The notes beneath the pieces are model-generated. The model made no database searches and had not been told where the DNA came from. It saw nothing but the letters and a program-made list of their open reading frames with translations. 64,000 nucleotides of DNA from Burkholderiaceae bacterium DAT-1. GTDB lineage: Bacteria > Pseudomonadota > Gammaproteobacteria > Burkholderiales > Chitinimonadaceae. The stretch covers positions 186,001-250,000 of the forward strand of contig JAHRBI010000007.1 of NCBI GenBank assembly GCA_019084025.1. Direction: 5' to 3'. Positions 8,761 through 16,585 of the stretch are shown one piece after another (the stretch's first letter is position 1; every line of letters starts with the position of its first letter). A program made the position numbers and the translations under genes.

Positions 8761-10284
8761 ATGATCGAGTCTATGTTCGGCATTGTGACAATTGTGGTCC
8801 TTTTAGCCGGTATCGTGATTTTGCAGCGGATGGGTAGCCTGACTGCTGCCATGCGCTTGATGGCCGACCAGCAGGCGCAAACTATGGAAAATCAGTACCG
8901 CCAGATGCAGAATGAACTGCGAGCGGGTCTGGAGCGTCAGATGGAAAGCATGGGCCGCGGCTTTGGCGAGCAGGGCGACCGCGTGCGCGCAGCGATTGGT
9001 GAATCTGGCGATCGTTTAAGGGATAGCGTCGGGAGCTCGTTCGATCGATTGCGTGAGTCGATTGCGGGCGAGCTTGCCAATACACGCAATGGTTTGGAAG
9101 CCTTGCGGCATGCGCATCTGGAATCCGCTCAGGCTTTGCAGATTTCGATTTCCGGCGCATTAAGTACCATGCAACTGGCACAAACAACCGCGCTTGCCGA
9201 TAACCGCGAAGCGGTGGTCAAACAGCTTGGCGAGATTTCTCTGGCCGTTCAGGAAAAACAGGACGAATTGCGCAACGAGATCCTGCAGACTGTTGAGCGA
9301 CTGCTGCGTGAACAAGGCGAGAATAATACGGCTGAATTGCGTCAGGCACTGAAACGTACCAGCGACCAGTTGACGATCGCAATGGGCAAATTGATCAAAG
9401 TGGTTGAAGCCCGGCTCGACCAGATTTATGGCAAGGTCAATGAGCGACTTGATGAAGGCTTCCGCAAAACCAATGAAACCTTCGCATCCGTGATGACCCG
9501 TCTGGCAACCATTGATGACGCGCAGCGCAAAATCGACAACCTGGCCAGCAATGTAATCAATCTGAACGAACTGCTGGACGACAAACGCACCCGGGGTGCA
9601 ATCGGGACGGTGCAACTGGAACAACTGGTTTCAAACATGTTGCCGGAAGGCAGTTTCAAGCTGCATACCATGCTGGGTAACGGCGTCCGTGCCGACTGCC
9701 TGTTGCGGCTGCCTGAGCCAACGGGTCTGGTTGCAGTGGACGCTGCGTTTCCGCTGGAGGCCTATCAGGAATATCTTGCAGCAGGCCGAACCGAAGCCAA
9801 GCGGGAGGCTGCGAAACGCGCATTCCGCGAGGCGGTGCGTAATCATATCGACCGGATTGGTGATCACCTGATCGTCGAAGGCGAGACATCAGATGGCGCG
9901 CTGATGTTCCTGCCGTCAGAAGCCATGTTTGCCGATATTCATGCAGGTCATGCCGATCTGGTACGTCATGCCATGGAGCAAAAGGTCTGGATAGTGTCGC
10001 CAACCACAATGATGGCCGTGCTCAATACCGCTCGCGCAGTCATCAAGGATGTGGAAACCCGCCATCAGGTCAATATTATCAAGTCAGCCATTGGTAAACT
10101 GAGCGAGGATTTCCGTCGTTTCGATCAGCGTATGCGCAATCTGGCCGATCACATCAAACAGGCTCACGAAGACGCGCAGCAAGTGCAAATGAGCAGTGAG
10201 CGCATCAGCAAGCACTTCGGCGAGATCGAACATGTGCGCCTAGTACCGGGAAAGGTGCAGATTCCCGAGTTGCAGGCGGGTTAA
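8761..10284 (+). CDS. rmuC: RmuC-family DNA recombination protein
   Basis: A 507-residue protein with an N-terminal membrane helix (IVTIVVLLAGIVILQ), a long coiled coil over roughly residues 30-230 and a C-terminal RmuC nuclease-like domain (MLPEGSFKLHTMLGNGVRAD, then DAAFPLEAY and MFLPSEAMFADIHA). RmuC limits some recombination between short inverted repeats; its biochemical activity is not well defined. Length and layout are normal. It converges on rnfH with only 6 bp between the genes. Confidence 0.87.
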   Translation: MIESMFGIVTIVVLLAGIVILQRMGSLTAAMRLMADQQAQTMENQYRQMQNELRAGLERQMESMGRGFGEQGDRVRAAIGESGDRLRDSVGSSFDRLRESIAGELANTRNGLEALRHAHLESAQALQISISGALSTMQLAQTTALADNREAVVKQLGEISLAVQEKQDELRNEILQTVERLLREQGENNTAELRQALKRTSDQLTIAMGKLIKVVEARLDQIYGKVNERLDEGFRKTNETFASVMTRLATIDDAQRKIDNLASNVINLNELLDDKRTRGAIGTVQLEQLVSNMLPEGSFKLHTMLGNGVRADCLLRLPEPTGLVAVDAAFPLEAYQEYLAAGRTEAKREAAKRAFREAVRNHIDRIGDHLIVEGETSDGALMFLPSEAMFADIHAGHADLVRHAMEQKVWIVSPTTMMAVLNTARAVIKDVETRHQVNIIKSAIGKLSEDFRRFDQRMRNLADHIKQAHEDAQQVQMSSERISKHFGEIEHVRLVPGKVQIPELQAG

Positions 10285-10290
10285 CACACA

Positions 10291-10602
10291 TCAGGCAAAT
10301 TTGCGGCGGCTGCGCATGATCTTGCCTTCCGCTGCACGTTTCCTGCGAATCTCTTTGGGGTCAGCAGTGAGCGGGCGATAAATTTCGATGCGATCGCGGT
10401 GACGCAGCCGTGTATCGAGCTTGCAGGGATGACTGTATATACCGACACGATTCACGCCTAGATCGATTTCCGGGAAGCGTGTCAGGATGCCGCTGAGGCG
10501 AATTGCAGCTTCTACTGTTGTACCCGGTTCGACTTCCAGCGTCAGTACACATTGCGCATTAATCGAGGCATAAGCCACTTCGATGCTTAGCTTCTCGCTC
10601 AT
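10291..10602 (-). CDS. rnfH: RnfH-family ubiquitin-like protein
   Basis: A 103-residue protein with the beta-grasp RnfH signature: VEPGTTVEAAIRLSGI, VGIYSHPCKLDTRLRHRDR and IEIYRPLTADPKEIRRKRA. The family is often found next to ratA, as here, where the two overlap by 4 bp. The role is unclear; despite the name it is not reliably tied to Rnf complexes. The basic C-terminal tail is usual. Confidence 0.88.
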   Translation of the reverse strand: MSEKLSIEVAYASINAQCVLTLEVEPGTTVEAAIRLSGILTRFPEIDLGVNRVGIYSHPCKLDTRLRHRDRIEIYRPLTADPKEIRRKRAAEGKIMRSRRKFA

Positions 10603-11027
10603 TTCATGATCCTGTCGGCCTGCTTGACGAACGCATCGACAAATGTCGAGGTGATCTTGTTGAACACTGGCCCGACCAGTGTCTCCAGGGTTTTACTGGA
10701 AAACTCGTAATCGAGCTCGAATTCGACCTTGCAGGCGTCGGTATCCAGCGGCGTGATGCGCCAGATGCCATTCAGACTTTTGAACGGACCATCTTTAAGA
10801 TGCATCTGGATTTCGCCGCCGATTTTGCGGTTTTCGGTGCTGAAGCTGGACTTCACCCCTAGATAGTCGATGCCAATGGAGGCATGTGTCCATTCATCAT
10901 TCCGAAGGTGGACTGTGCCGTAACTGCACCAGGGCAGGAAGTCAGGATAGTGTTCCACCCCGTCGATCAGATCGAACATGGCTTGCGCGGGATGGAGGAC
11001 GAGAACGGATTTGCGTATTTGCTGCAT
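10599..11027 (-). CDS. ratA: RatA/Coq10-type START-domain protein
   Basis: A 142-residue START-like protein: LVLHPAQAMFDLIDGVEHYP, DFLPWCSYGTV and SLNGIWRITPLD match RatA/YfjG and mitochondrial Coq10, which bind ubiquinone or related lipids. E. coli RatA was reported as a toxin that blocks 70S assembly, but a quinone role is the more common reading of the family. The ATG at 11027 gives the normal N-terminus (MQQIRKSV); an upstream start at 11171 would run into dnaB and is rejected. It is divergent from dnaB with 60 bp between starts. Confidence 0.85.
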   Translation of the reverse strand: MQQIRKSVLVLHPAQAMFDLIDGVEHYPDFLPWCSYGTVHLRNDEWTHASIGIDYLGVKSSFSTENRKIGGEIQMHLKDGPFKSLNGIWRITPLDTDACKVEFELDYEFSSKTLETLVGPVFNKITSTFVDAFVKQADRIMK

Positions 11028-11087
11028 GTAAGTACCGCTCAGAGAGTAGAATACACCCTTTGTATCCCAGACTCCGGCCTGTAAAAA

Positions 11088-12488
11088 ATGACCGACGATC
11101 GTACCCTTGAGTCGCCCGATGTGCAACTCGACTCCATCCGCACCCCGCCTCACTCGATGGAGGCAGAGCAATCCGTTATTGGCGGCTTGCTAATTGATAA
11201 TGGTGCATGGGACCGCATTGCCGATATCGTCAATGATGCCGATTTCTACCGTGATGATCATCGCGTTATTTTCAGGCATATCTCCAAGCTGGTGGAATCC
11301 GGGCGTCCCGCAGATGCGGTGACGGTGGGCGAGTCGCTCGATAATGCAGGGCAACTGGGGTATGTGGGCGGCCTCGCTTATCTGGCGATGCTGGCGCAGA
11401 ACGTGCCGAGTGCGGCAAATATCCGCCGCTACGGGGAAATCGTCCGCGAACGGTCGGTGATGCGGCAACTGGCCGCGATTGGTAACGAGATTGCCGATCT
11501 TGCCTACAACCCGGCTGGCCGTGAGGCAGCGGAATTGCTGGATGCGGCTGAAGCGCGGGTATTTGAGATTGCGGAACAGTCTGCGCGTGGCAAGCAGGGC
11601 TTTCTGGATATGCCGGGCTTGCTCAAGCAAGTCGTTGAACGGATCGACGAGTTATATAGTCGTGATAACAATGCGGGTATTACCGGTGTGCCAACTGGTT
11701 TTGCCGATCTGGATGCGCGTACGTCCGGTTTGCAACCGGGTGACATGATCGTTGTGGCGGGTCGCCCATCCATGGGTAAAACCGCATTTAGTGTGAACAT
11801 TGCTGAAAACGTTGCCATTGACGCCGGTTTGCCCGTTGCCATCTTCTCTATGGAAATGGGTGGCGCGCAGCTGGTGATGCGGATGGTGGGCTCTGTCGGA
11901 CGTCTGGATCAGCATAAGATCAAGACAGGCAAGCTGGAAGATGATGATTGGCAGAAGCTGACCTATGCCGTGGGCAAACTCAGTGAGGCCAATATCTTCA
12001 TCGACGAAACGCCCGGCCTGACGGCGCTTGAGCTGCGCGCCCGCGCTCGTCGACTGGCCAAGCAGTTTGGCGGTCAGCTTGGCCTGATTGTCATCGATTA
12101 CATCCAGCTGATGCAGGGTAGCGGTCGCGATCAGAATCGCGCGACCGAGCTGGGTGAAATCTCGCGCTCATTGAAAAGTCTGGCCAAAGAATTGAAGGTG
12201 CCGGTGATTGCGCTGTCTCAGCTGTCGCGGACAGTGGAGCAGCGCCCCAACAAGCGCCCGATGATGTCTGACTTGCGGGAATCCGGTGCGATCGAACAGG
12301 ATGCTGACTTGATCATGTTTCTGTATCGCGATGAGTACTACAACCCGGACTCACCCGACAAGGGCCTGGCGGAAGTCATCGTGGGTAAGCACCGTAACGG
12401 TCCGACCGGCGTGGTGAAGCTGACCTTTATCGGCCATTTCTCGCGCTTCGAGAACGCTGCCGTAGGTGGCTGGGCGGATTTGGAGTAA
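11088..12488 (+). CDS. dnaB: Replicative DNA helicase DnaB
   Basis: A 466-residue hexameric 5'-3' helicase for the replication fork. The N-terminal primase-binding domain (SMEAEQSVIGGLLIDN) is followed by the RecA-like ATPase with Walker A GRPSMGKTAF, Walker B LIVIDYIQLM, and the C-terminal SDLRESGAIEQDADLIMFLYRD and KHRNGPTG blocks. No intein is present. The gene converges on the rhodanese gene with no spacer. Confidence 0.96.
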   Translation: MTDDRTLESPDVQLDSIRTPPHSMEAEQSVIGGLLIDNGAWDRIADIVNDADFYRDDHRVIFRHISKLVESGRPADAVTVGESLDNAGQLGYVGGLAYLAMLAQNVPSAANIRRYGEIVRERSVMRQLAAIGNEIADLAYNPAGREAAELLDAAEARVFEIAEQSARGKQGFLDMPGLLKQVVERIDELYSRDNNAGITGVPTGFADLDARTSGLQPGDMIVVAGRPSMGKTAFSVNIAENVAIDAGLPVAIFSMEMGGAQLVMRMVGSVGRLDQHKIKTGKLEDDDWQKLTYAVGKLSEANIFIDETPGLTALELRARARRLAKQFGGQLGLIVIDYIQLMQGSGRDQNRATELGEISRSLKSLAKELKVPVIALSQLSRTVEQRPNKRPMMSDLRESGAIEQDADLIMFLYRDEYYNPDSPDKGLAEVIVGKHRNGPTGVVKLTFIGHFSRFENAAVGGWADLE

Positions 12489-12821
12489 TTACTCCCGAAC
12501 AATCTGGCGGCCGAGTTTCATGGACAGGCCGCCAGCGCCGCCACCATTTGTTACATGGGTATATCCCATCTGCACCAGCAGATTCCTGGCACTACCCGAT
12601 CGCATGCCGGATGCACAGCACAGAATCAGCGCCTGATCCTTGTCTGGACATGCCTGCGCAATACGATGCTGCAGCACATCCAGCGGTATATTTGTTGAGC
12701 CTTCAATGTGGCCACCAGCGTACTCGGCAGGCGAACGCACATCGATGATAACGGCGCCCTCTGCCAATTCAGGCGTATCAGGTGCAGATTCCTGACCAAA
12801 TAACCTACCTAACCAGTTCAT
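12489..12821 (-). CDS. Rhodanese-domain sulfurtransferase
   Basis: A 110-residue single-domain rhodanese: VIIDVRSPAEYAGGHIEGST, then the active-site loop CCASGMRSGSA whose cysteine would carry the persulfide, then GGAGGLSMKLGRQIV. Such small proteins move sulfane sulfur in the cytoplasm, and the substrate is unknown. ATG at 12821 is preceded by GGGAGC at a good distance. Longer in-frame starts would reach far into the upstream intergenic region. Confidence 0.85.
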   Translation of the reverse strand: MNWLGRLFGQESAPDTPELAEGAVIIDVRSPAEYAGGHIEGSTNIPLDVLQHRIAQACPDKDQALILCCASGMRSGSARNLLVQMGYTHVTNGGGAGGLSMKLGRQIVRE

Positions 12822-12958
12822 CTTGCTTGCTCCCGAGTCTTCATTGACGATACTTGAATCTATTATTTGCATATGTATGCAAATTGTCAATGGTGGCTTG
12901 CATGGGCGATGCGTACTCGGGCATAGTGGGGCGCATTGCTGATAGCCGGGAGATAAAA

Positions 12959-13429
12959 ATGACAAGGGGTATACATGTGCTGGCACGCTGTCTGGCCATG
13001 GCCGGGCTGATGTTGGGACTAAGCGCACCAGTCAGCGCAAGCACCGCCGAAGATCAGGTACGCACGATGCTTGCCACTCAGCAGCTTGCCTGGAATCGTG
13101 GTGATATCGACGGTTTTATGCAGTTTTACATGCGCAATGAGTCATTGCGCTTCGCAAGCGGCGATCGTGTGCGGCTGGGATGGCAAGCGACGCTGGACGG
13201 CTATAAGCGAGGATATGCTGACGCTGCAAAAATGGGTCAGCTGGACTACAGCCTGATCGAGGTGAAGGAATTTTCAGCGGACATGGTGTATGTGTTTGGT
13301 CGCTGGCATCTTGCCCGTGCTAACGAGTCGGAGAGCGATGCGCCACGTGGCCTGTTTACGCTGATTGTCGAGCGGAAGGATGGGGAATGGGTGATTACCC
13401 GTGATCATACGTCCGCAGCAGACAAGTAA
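12959..13429 (+). CDS. Secreted NTF2/SnoaL-like protein (DUF4440 type)
   Basis: A 156-residue protein with a signal peptide (VLARCLAMAGLMLGLSAPVSA) and an NTF2-like cone fold: QQLAWNRGDIDGFMQFYMRN, YKRGYADAAKMGQLDYS and LIVERKDGEWVITRDHTS. Members of this superfamily bind small ligands or act as simple enzymes, and no specific role can be read here. ATG at 12959 follows GGGAG. A terminator follows 29 bp downstream and serves both this gene and cspA. Confidence 0.72.
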   Translation: MTRGIHVLARCLAMAGLMLGLSAPVSASTAEDQVRTMLATQQLAWNRGDIDGFMQFYMRNESLRFASGDRVRLGWQATLDGYKRGYADAAKMGQLDYSLIEVKEFSADMVYVFGRWHLARANESESDAPRGLFTLIVERKDGEWVITRDHTSAADK

Positions 13430-13457
13430 GGCATGAGATTCACGTAGTACAGACATG

Positions 13458-13485
13458 AAAAAACCCGGCCAGAGCCGGGTTTTTC
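13458..13485. terminator. Bidirectional intrinsic terminator
   Basis: The hairpin ACCCGGC-CAGA-GCCGGGT is flanked by A-rich and T-rich runs, so it can stop transcription from the NTF2-like gene on the plus strand and cspA on the minus strand. Confidence 0.85.
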
Positions 13486-13497
13486 TCATCAACGCAA

Positions 13498-13701
13498 TTA
13501 AGCAGGCTTGATGTTCGATGCTTGCTTGCCCTTCGGGCCGGTGGTCACGTCGAAGGTAACCTTTTGGTTTTCAGCCAGCGACTTGAAGCCGTTGGATTGA
13601 ATTTGGGAGAAGTGTGCGAACAGATCGTCACCACCATCATCCGGCTTAATAAAACCAAAACCCTTAGCGTCGTTGAACCATTTTACGGTACCGGTAGCCA
13701 T
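13498..13701 (-). CDS. cspA: Cold-shock protein CspA family
   Basis: A 67-residue single cold-shock domain with RNP1 (KGFGFI) and RNP2-like (LFAHFS) motifs and the [15 protein letters not shown] start typical of CspA/CspD proteins. It binds single-stranded nucleic acid and melts RNA structures. About 180 bp without a gene lie upstream on this strand, which would allow a long structured leader as in other csp genes. Whether it is cold-induced cannot be told. Confidence 0.92.
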   Translation of the reverse strand: MATGTVKWFNDAKGFGFIKPDDGGDDLFAHFSQIQSNGFKSLAENQKVTFDVTTGPKGKQASNIKPA

Positions 13702-13982
13702 GTTACTGCTCCAAATAAATTGATTTGTAAAGTGCTGACGATCAACCAAAGGAGAGGCGAATCGGAAAAACCGCAAAGGGCACGAAAACAACCGTACTGC
13801 CTTGATGAGTCGGCAATCGCGTTTATACACCACTTACACAGGGGGAGCAAGGAATGAATTGAAATAACGGGTATAATCGCCACATTACAGGGTGTGTGTT
13901 ACATCTAAAATCAAGCAGTTGCGAGTTTCCTAATCGGCATTCGTCTTCTGAAAGTCTTTATCTATCAAGGTCTTGGGTCTCA

Positions 13983-14438
13983 ATGTCCATTATTGATAAC
14001 AAAAAAGCATTCCACGACTACTTTATTGAAGAGCGCTTCGAGGCCGGACTGGTGCTTGAAGGCTGGGAAGTGAAGTCCATCCGGGCGGGTCGTGTGAATA
14101 TCAAGGAAAGCTATGTTCTGTGGCAGAAGGGTGCCTTCTGGCTGATTGGTTGCCATATTACGCCGCTGAACTCCGCTTCGACCCACGTATTGCCGGATCC
14201 GACCCGCTTCCGCAAGCTGCTGCTGAATCAATCCGAAATCAATAAGCTGATTGGCAAGGTCGAACGGTCAGGTTACACCCTGATGGCTTTGAACCTGCAC
14301 TACAAGGCGGGGCGCATCAAGGTGGATATCGGCCTTGCACGCGGCAAGAAGCAGCACGACAAGCGTGATACCGAACGTGCACGTGATGCTGATCGTGAAA
14401 TTGCCCGCGCAATGCGAACCAAGCAAAAGGGCGACTAG
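13983..14438 (+). CDS. smpB: SsrA-binding protein SmpB
   Basis: A 151-residue SmpB that binds tmRNA for trans-translation at stalled ribosomes. The core is intact: [38 protein letters not shown] and [21 protein letters not shown], with the basic C-terminal tail that enters the mRNA channel. The ATG at 13983 gives the standard [10 protein letters not shown] start. No tmRNA gene was seen nearby. Confidence 0.95.
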   Translation: MSIIDNKKAFHDYFIEERFEAGLVLEGWEVKSIRAGRVNIKESYVLWQKGAFWLIGCHITPLNSASTHVLPDPTRFRKLLLNQSEINKLIGKVERSGYTLMALNLHYKAGRIKVDIGLARGKKQHDKRDTERARDADREIARAMRTKQKGD

Positions 14439-14456
14439 TGTGGAAGGCGGGTGAAA

Positions 14457-14497
14457 CGTGAAATGTGGCGCGCATCTTTCACCGATCACATTTCACG
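14457..14497. repeat. Inverted repeat between smpB and phoH
   Basis: CGTGAAATGTG (14457-14467) and CACATTTCACG (14487-14497) are perfect complements with a 19-base loop. The surrounding sequence repeats GTGAAA and TTTCAC several more times. It lies between two convergent genes, so a terminator or a mobile-repeat remnant are the likely readings; there is no clear T run. Confidence 0.45.
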
Positions 14498-14519
14498 AAT
14501 CACATTGCCTGTTTCACAC

Positions 14520-15923
14520 TCAAAGTATTTCCGCTGCATGATCGGCGAGGCGTGAGCGTTCGCCGCGTTGTAGCGTGATGTGGCCGGAATGCCCCCAGCC
14601 TTTGAATCGGTCAACCACATAGGTCAGGCCGGAAGAGCCTTCGGTGAGGTAGGGGGTGTCGATCTGGGCGATATTGCCCAGGCAGACAACCTTAGTCCCC
14701 GGGCCTGCGCGGGTGACGAGTGTCTTCATCTGCTTGGGCGTAAGGTTCTGCGCTTCATCAATGATGAGATATTTGTTGAGGAAAGTCCGGCCGCGCATGA
14801 AATTGAGCGATTTGACTTTGATGCGTGAGCGGATCAGGTCCCGCGTGGCAGCACGCCCCCATTCGCCGCCTTCGCCATCAGACTGATTCAGTACATCCAG
14901 ATTATCTTCTAGCGCGCCCATCCAGGGTGCCATCTTTTCTTCTTCCGTACCGGGCAGGAAACCGATGTCCTCACCAACAGGCACCGTGACGCGCGTCATG
15001 ATGATTTCGGTGTAACGCTTTTCATCCAGCGTCATAGCAAGGCCAGCCGCGAGCGTGAGGAGCGTTTTGCCGGAGCCCGCCTGTCCCAGTAGCGTGACAA
15101 AATCAACATCGGGATTCATCAGCAGGTTCATCGCAAAATTTTGCTCGCGATTGCGCGTGGTAATGCCCCAGACCGAGTTTTTGGGATTGCTGTAGTCCTT
15201 GATGCTTTCCAGTACTGCAGTTTTGCCCTTAACTTCTTTCACCATTGCCATGAAGGGCTTGTCGCTGTCTGTCTGGTACAGCATCTGATTGACCAGCAGG
15301 CCGGGGCAATCATTCCCCTTTACACGATACAAAGCGCGGCCGCCTTCCTGCCAGCTCTCCATATCCTTGCCGTTGCGATCCCAGAAGGCGGTATCGATTT
15401 CACGGGTGCCGGTGTAGAGCAGATCGGTATCTTCGAGAACCTGATCATTGAAATAGTCTTCGGCAGCCATGCCAAGCGCACGGGCCTTGATGCGCATATT
15501 GATGTCTTTCGACACCAGAATAACCTGCCGCGACGGGTGAATATGCGCCAGATGCATGACCAGGCCGAGAATCTGGTTATCCGCTTTGCCAACTGGAAAG
15601 CTGGCCGGCAACTCGTTGCTTGCGCCTTGAGTTTGCAAAAGCAGATCGCCGGTGGCAATGCCCTTGGACGGACCTTCGAGTTCAATACCGTTGCCGATTT
15701 CTGCTTCCCGATCTGCCACGATTGAGTCGAGCAGGCGGCTAACCTGGCGCGCGTTGCGTGCAACCTCGCTCATGCCTTTCTTGTGGTTGTCGAGCTCCTC
15801 CAGCGTCACCATCGGCAGGAAGACATCATGCTCTTCGAAGCGGAAGAGCGAAGTCGGATCGTGCAGCAGCACGTTGGTATCGAGGACAAACAGCTTGGTG
15901 GTCTTAGCTTTACGAGCGGCCAT
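14520..15923 (-). CDS. PIN-PhoH fusion ATPase (PhoH2/YlaK type)
   Basis: A 467-residue fusion. The N-terminal PIN nuclease domain (LFVLDTNVLLHDP, then VTLEELDNHKKG and VILVSKDINMRIKA) is followed by a PhoH ATPase with Walker A GQAGSGKTLL and Walker B YLIIDEAQN. PIN-PhoH proteins of other bacteria have been reported as RNA helicase/RNases, so RNA processing is a fair inference. The PIN acidic residues look intact. A terminator lies between this gene and bcp, so it probably has its own promoter. Confidence 0.88.
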   Translation of the reverse strand: MAARKAKTTKLFVLDTNVLLHDPTSLFRFEEHDVFLPMVTLEELDNHKKGMSEVARNARQVSRLLDSIVADREAEIGNGIELEGPSKGIATGDLLLQTQGASNELPASFPVGKADNQILGLVMHLAHIHPSRQVILVSKDINMRIKARALGMAAEDYFNDQVLEDTDLLYTGTREIDTAFWDRNGKDMESWQEGGRALYRVKGNDCPGLLVNQMLYQTDSDKPFMAMVKEVKGKTAVLESIKDYSNPKNSVWGITTRNREQNFAMNLLMNPDVDFVTLLGQAGSGKTLLTLAAGLAMTLDEKRYTEIIMTRVTVPVGEDIGFLPGTEEEKMAPWMGALEDNLDVLNQSDGEGGEWGRAATRDLIRSRIKVKSLNFMRGRTFLNKYLIIDEAQNLTPKQMKTLVTRAGPGTKVVCLGNIAQIDTPYLTEGSSGLTYVVDRFKGWGHSGHITLQRGERSRLADHAAEIL

Positions 15924-15957
15924 GTGTGTATTCCCGAAATGACATCCACAAATGAAA

Positions 15958-15981
15958 AACGCCCGCTGAATAACGGGCGTT
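15958..15981 (-). terminator. Intrinsic terminator after bcp
   Basis: AACGCCCG/CGGGCGTT stem of 8 bp with an 8-base loop. Read on the minus strand the stem is followed by TTTTT, so it should end the bcp transcript before phoH. Confidence 0.82.
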
Positions 15982-15990
15982 CGCTTTGCT

Positions 15991-16446
15991 TTACTGACGC
16001 TTTAGTGTCCTCACATAGGTGAGTACTTCCTCAACGTGGCCGGGCACCTTGATCCCGCGCCACTCCTTGATGATTTCCCCTTCAGTGTTGATCACGAATG
16101 TACTGCGCTCAATGCCGCGCACTTGTTTGCCGTACATGTTTTTCAGCTTCATGACGCCAAATGCTTCGCACAGGACTTCTTCAGGGTCGGACACCAGATC
16201 AAAGGTGTAACCCTGCTTGCTACGGAAATTCTCGTGGGATTTGATGCTGTCGCGGCTGGCACCGAATACCTGCACGCCTTCGTCCAGAAAGCTGTTCAGG
16301 TGATCGCGGAAATCGCCGCCTTCAACGGTACAGCCGGGTGTGCTGTCCTTGGGATAGAAGTAGAGCACCCATGTTTTGCCTTTGAGTGCCGCGGTGTCGA
16401 ATTGCTTATCACCGGTCATATTGAGCTGGATTGCAGGTACGCTCAT
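15991..16446 (-). CDS. bcp: Thioredoxin-dependent thiol peroxidase (Bcp/PrxQ)
   Basis: A 151-residue peroxiredoxin that reduces peroxides with electrons from thioredoxin. The peroxidatic cysteine is in KDSTPGCTVEGGDF, preceded by the family's VLYFYPKD. The cysteine five residues later found in E. coli BCP is absent (it would fall in GGDF). Another cysteine at LCEAFGV could resolve the disulfide, as in helix-3 PrxQ forms. The gene has its own terminator downstream. Confidence 0.9.
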   Translation of the reverse strand: MSVPAIQLNMTGDKQFDTAALKGKTWVLYFYPKDSTPGCTVEGGDFRDHLNSFLDEGVQVFGASRDSIKSHENFRSKQGYTFDLVSDPEEVLCEAFGVMKLKNMYGKQVRGIERSTFVINTEGEIIKEWRGIKVPGHVEEVLTYVRTLKRQ

Positions 16447-16585
16447 CTGGCTCTCTCCTCGTTATCCTGATTTTGTTGAAAACCACCGGCAGCCACAAGC
16501 GGTGATACCGATGAAATTACTAAGTTGCTGATTCATATGGTTATGGGCTGTGGCACATCTGCACCAGAAGCTTACCCACGATGCA

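Noticed and set aside
8649-8837. 62-residue ORF before rmuC
   Set aside because: It overlaps the rmuC start in another frame, has no ribosome site and no recognisable features.
10599-11027. RatA as a toxin of a toxin-antitoxin pair with RnfH
   Set aside because: The family is mainly a START-domain, quinone-related group, and the RnfH partner does not behave as an antitoxin in known cases.
12489-13028. Longer form of the rhodanese gene starting at 13028
   Set aside because: The extra N-terminal 69 residues are not rhodanese-like and overlap the start of the divergent NTF2-like gene; ATG 12821 has a good ribosome site.
10599-14438. Separation of smpB from ratA and rnfH as a sign of recent insertion
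   Set aside because: The genes between them (dnaB, rhodanese, cspA) are housekeeping with similar composition, so an old rearrangement is more likely than a mobile insertion.
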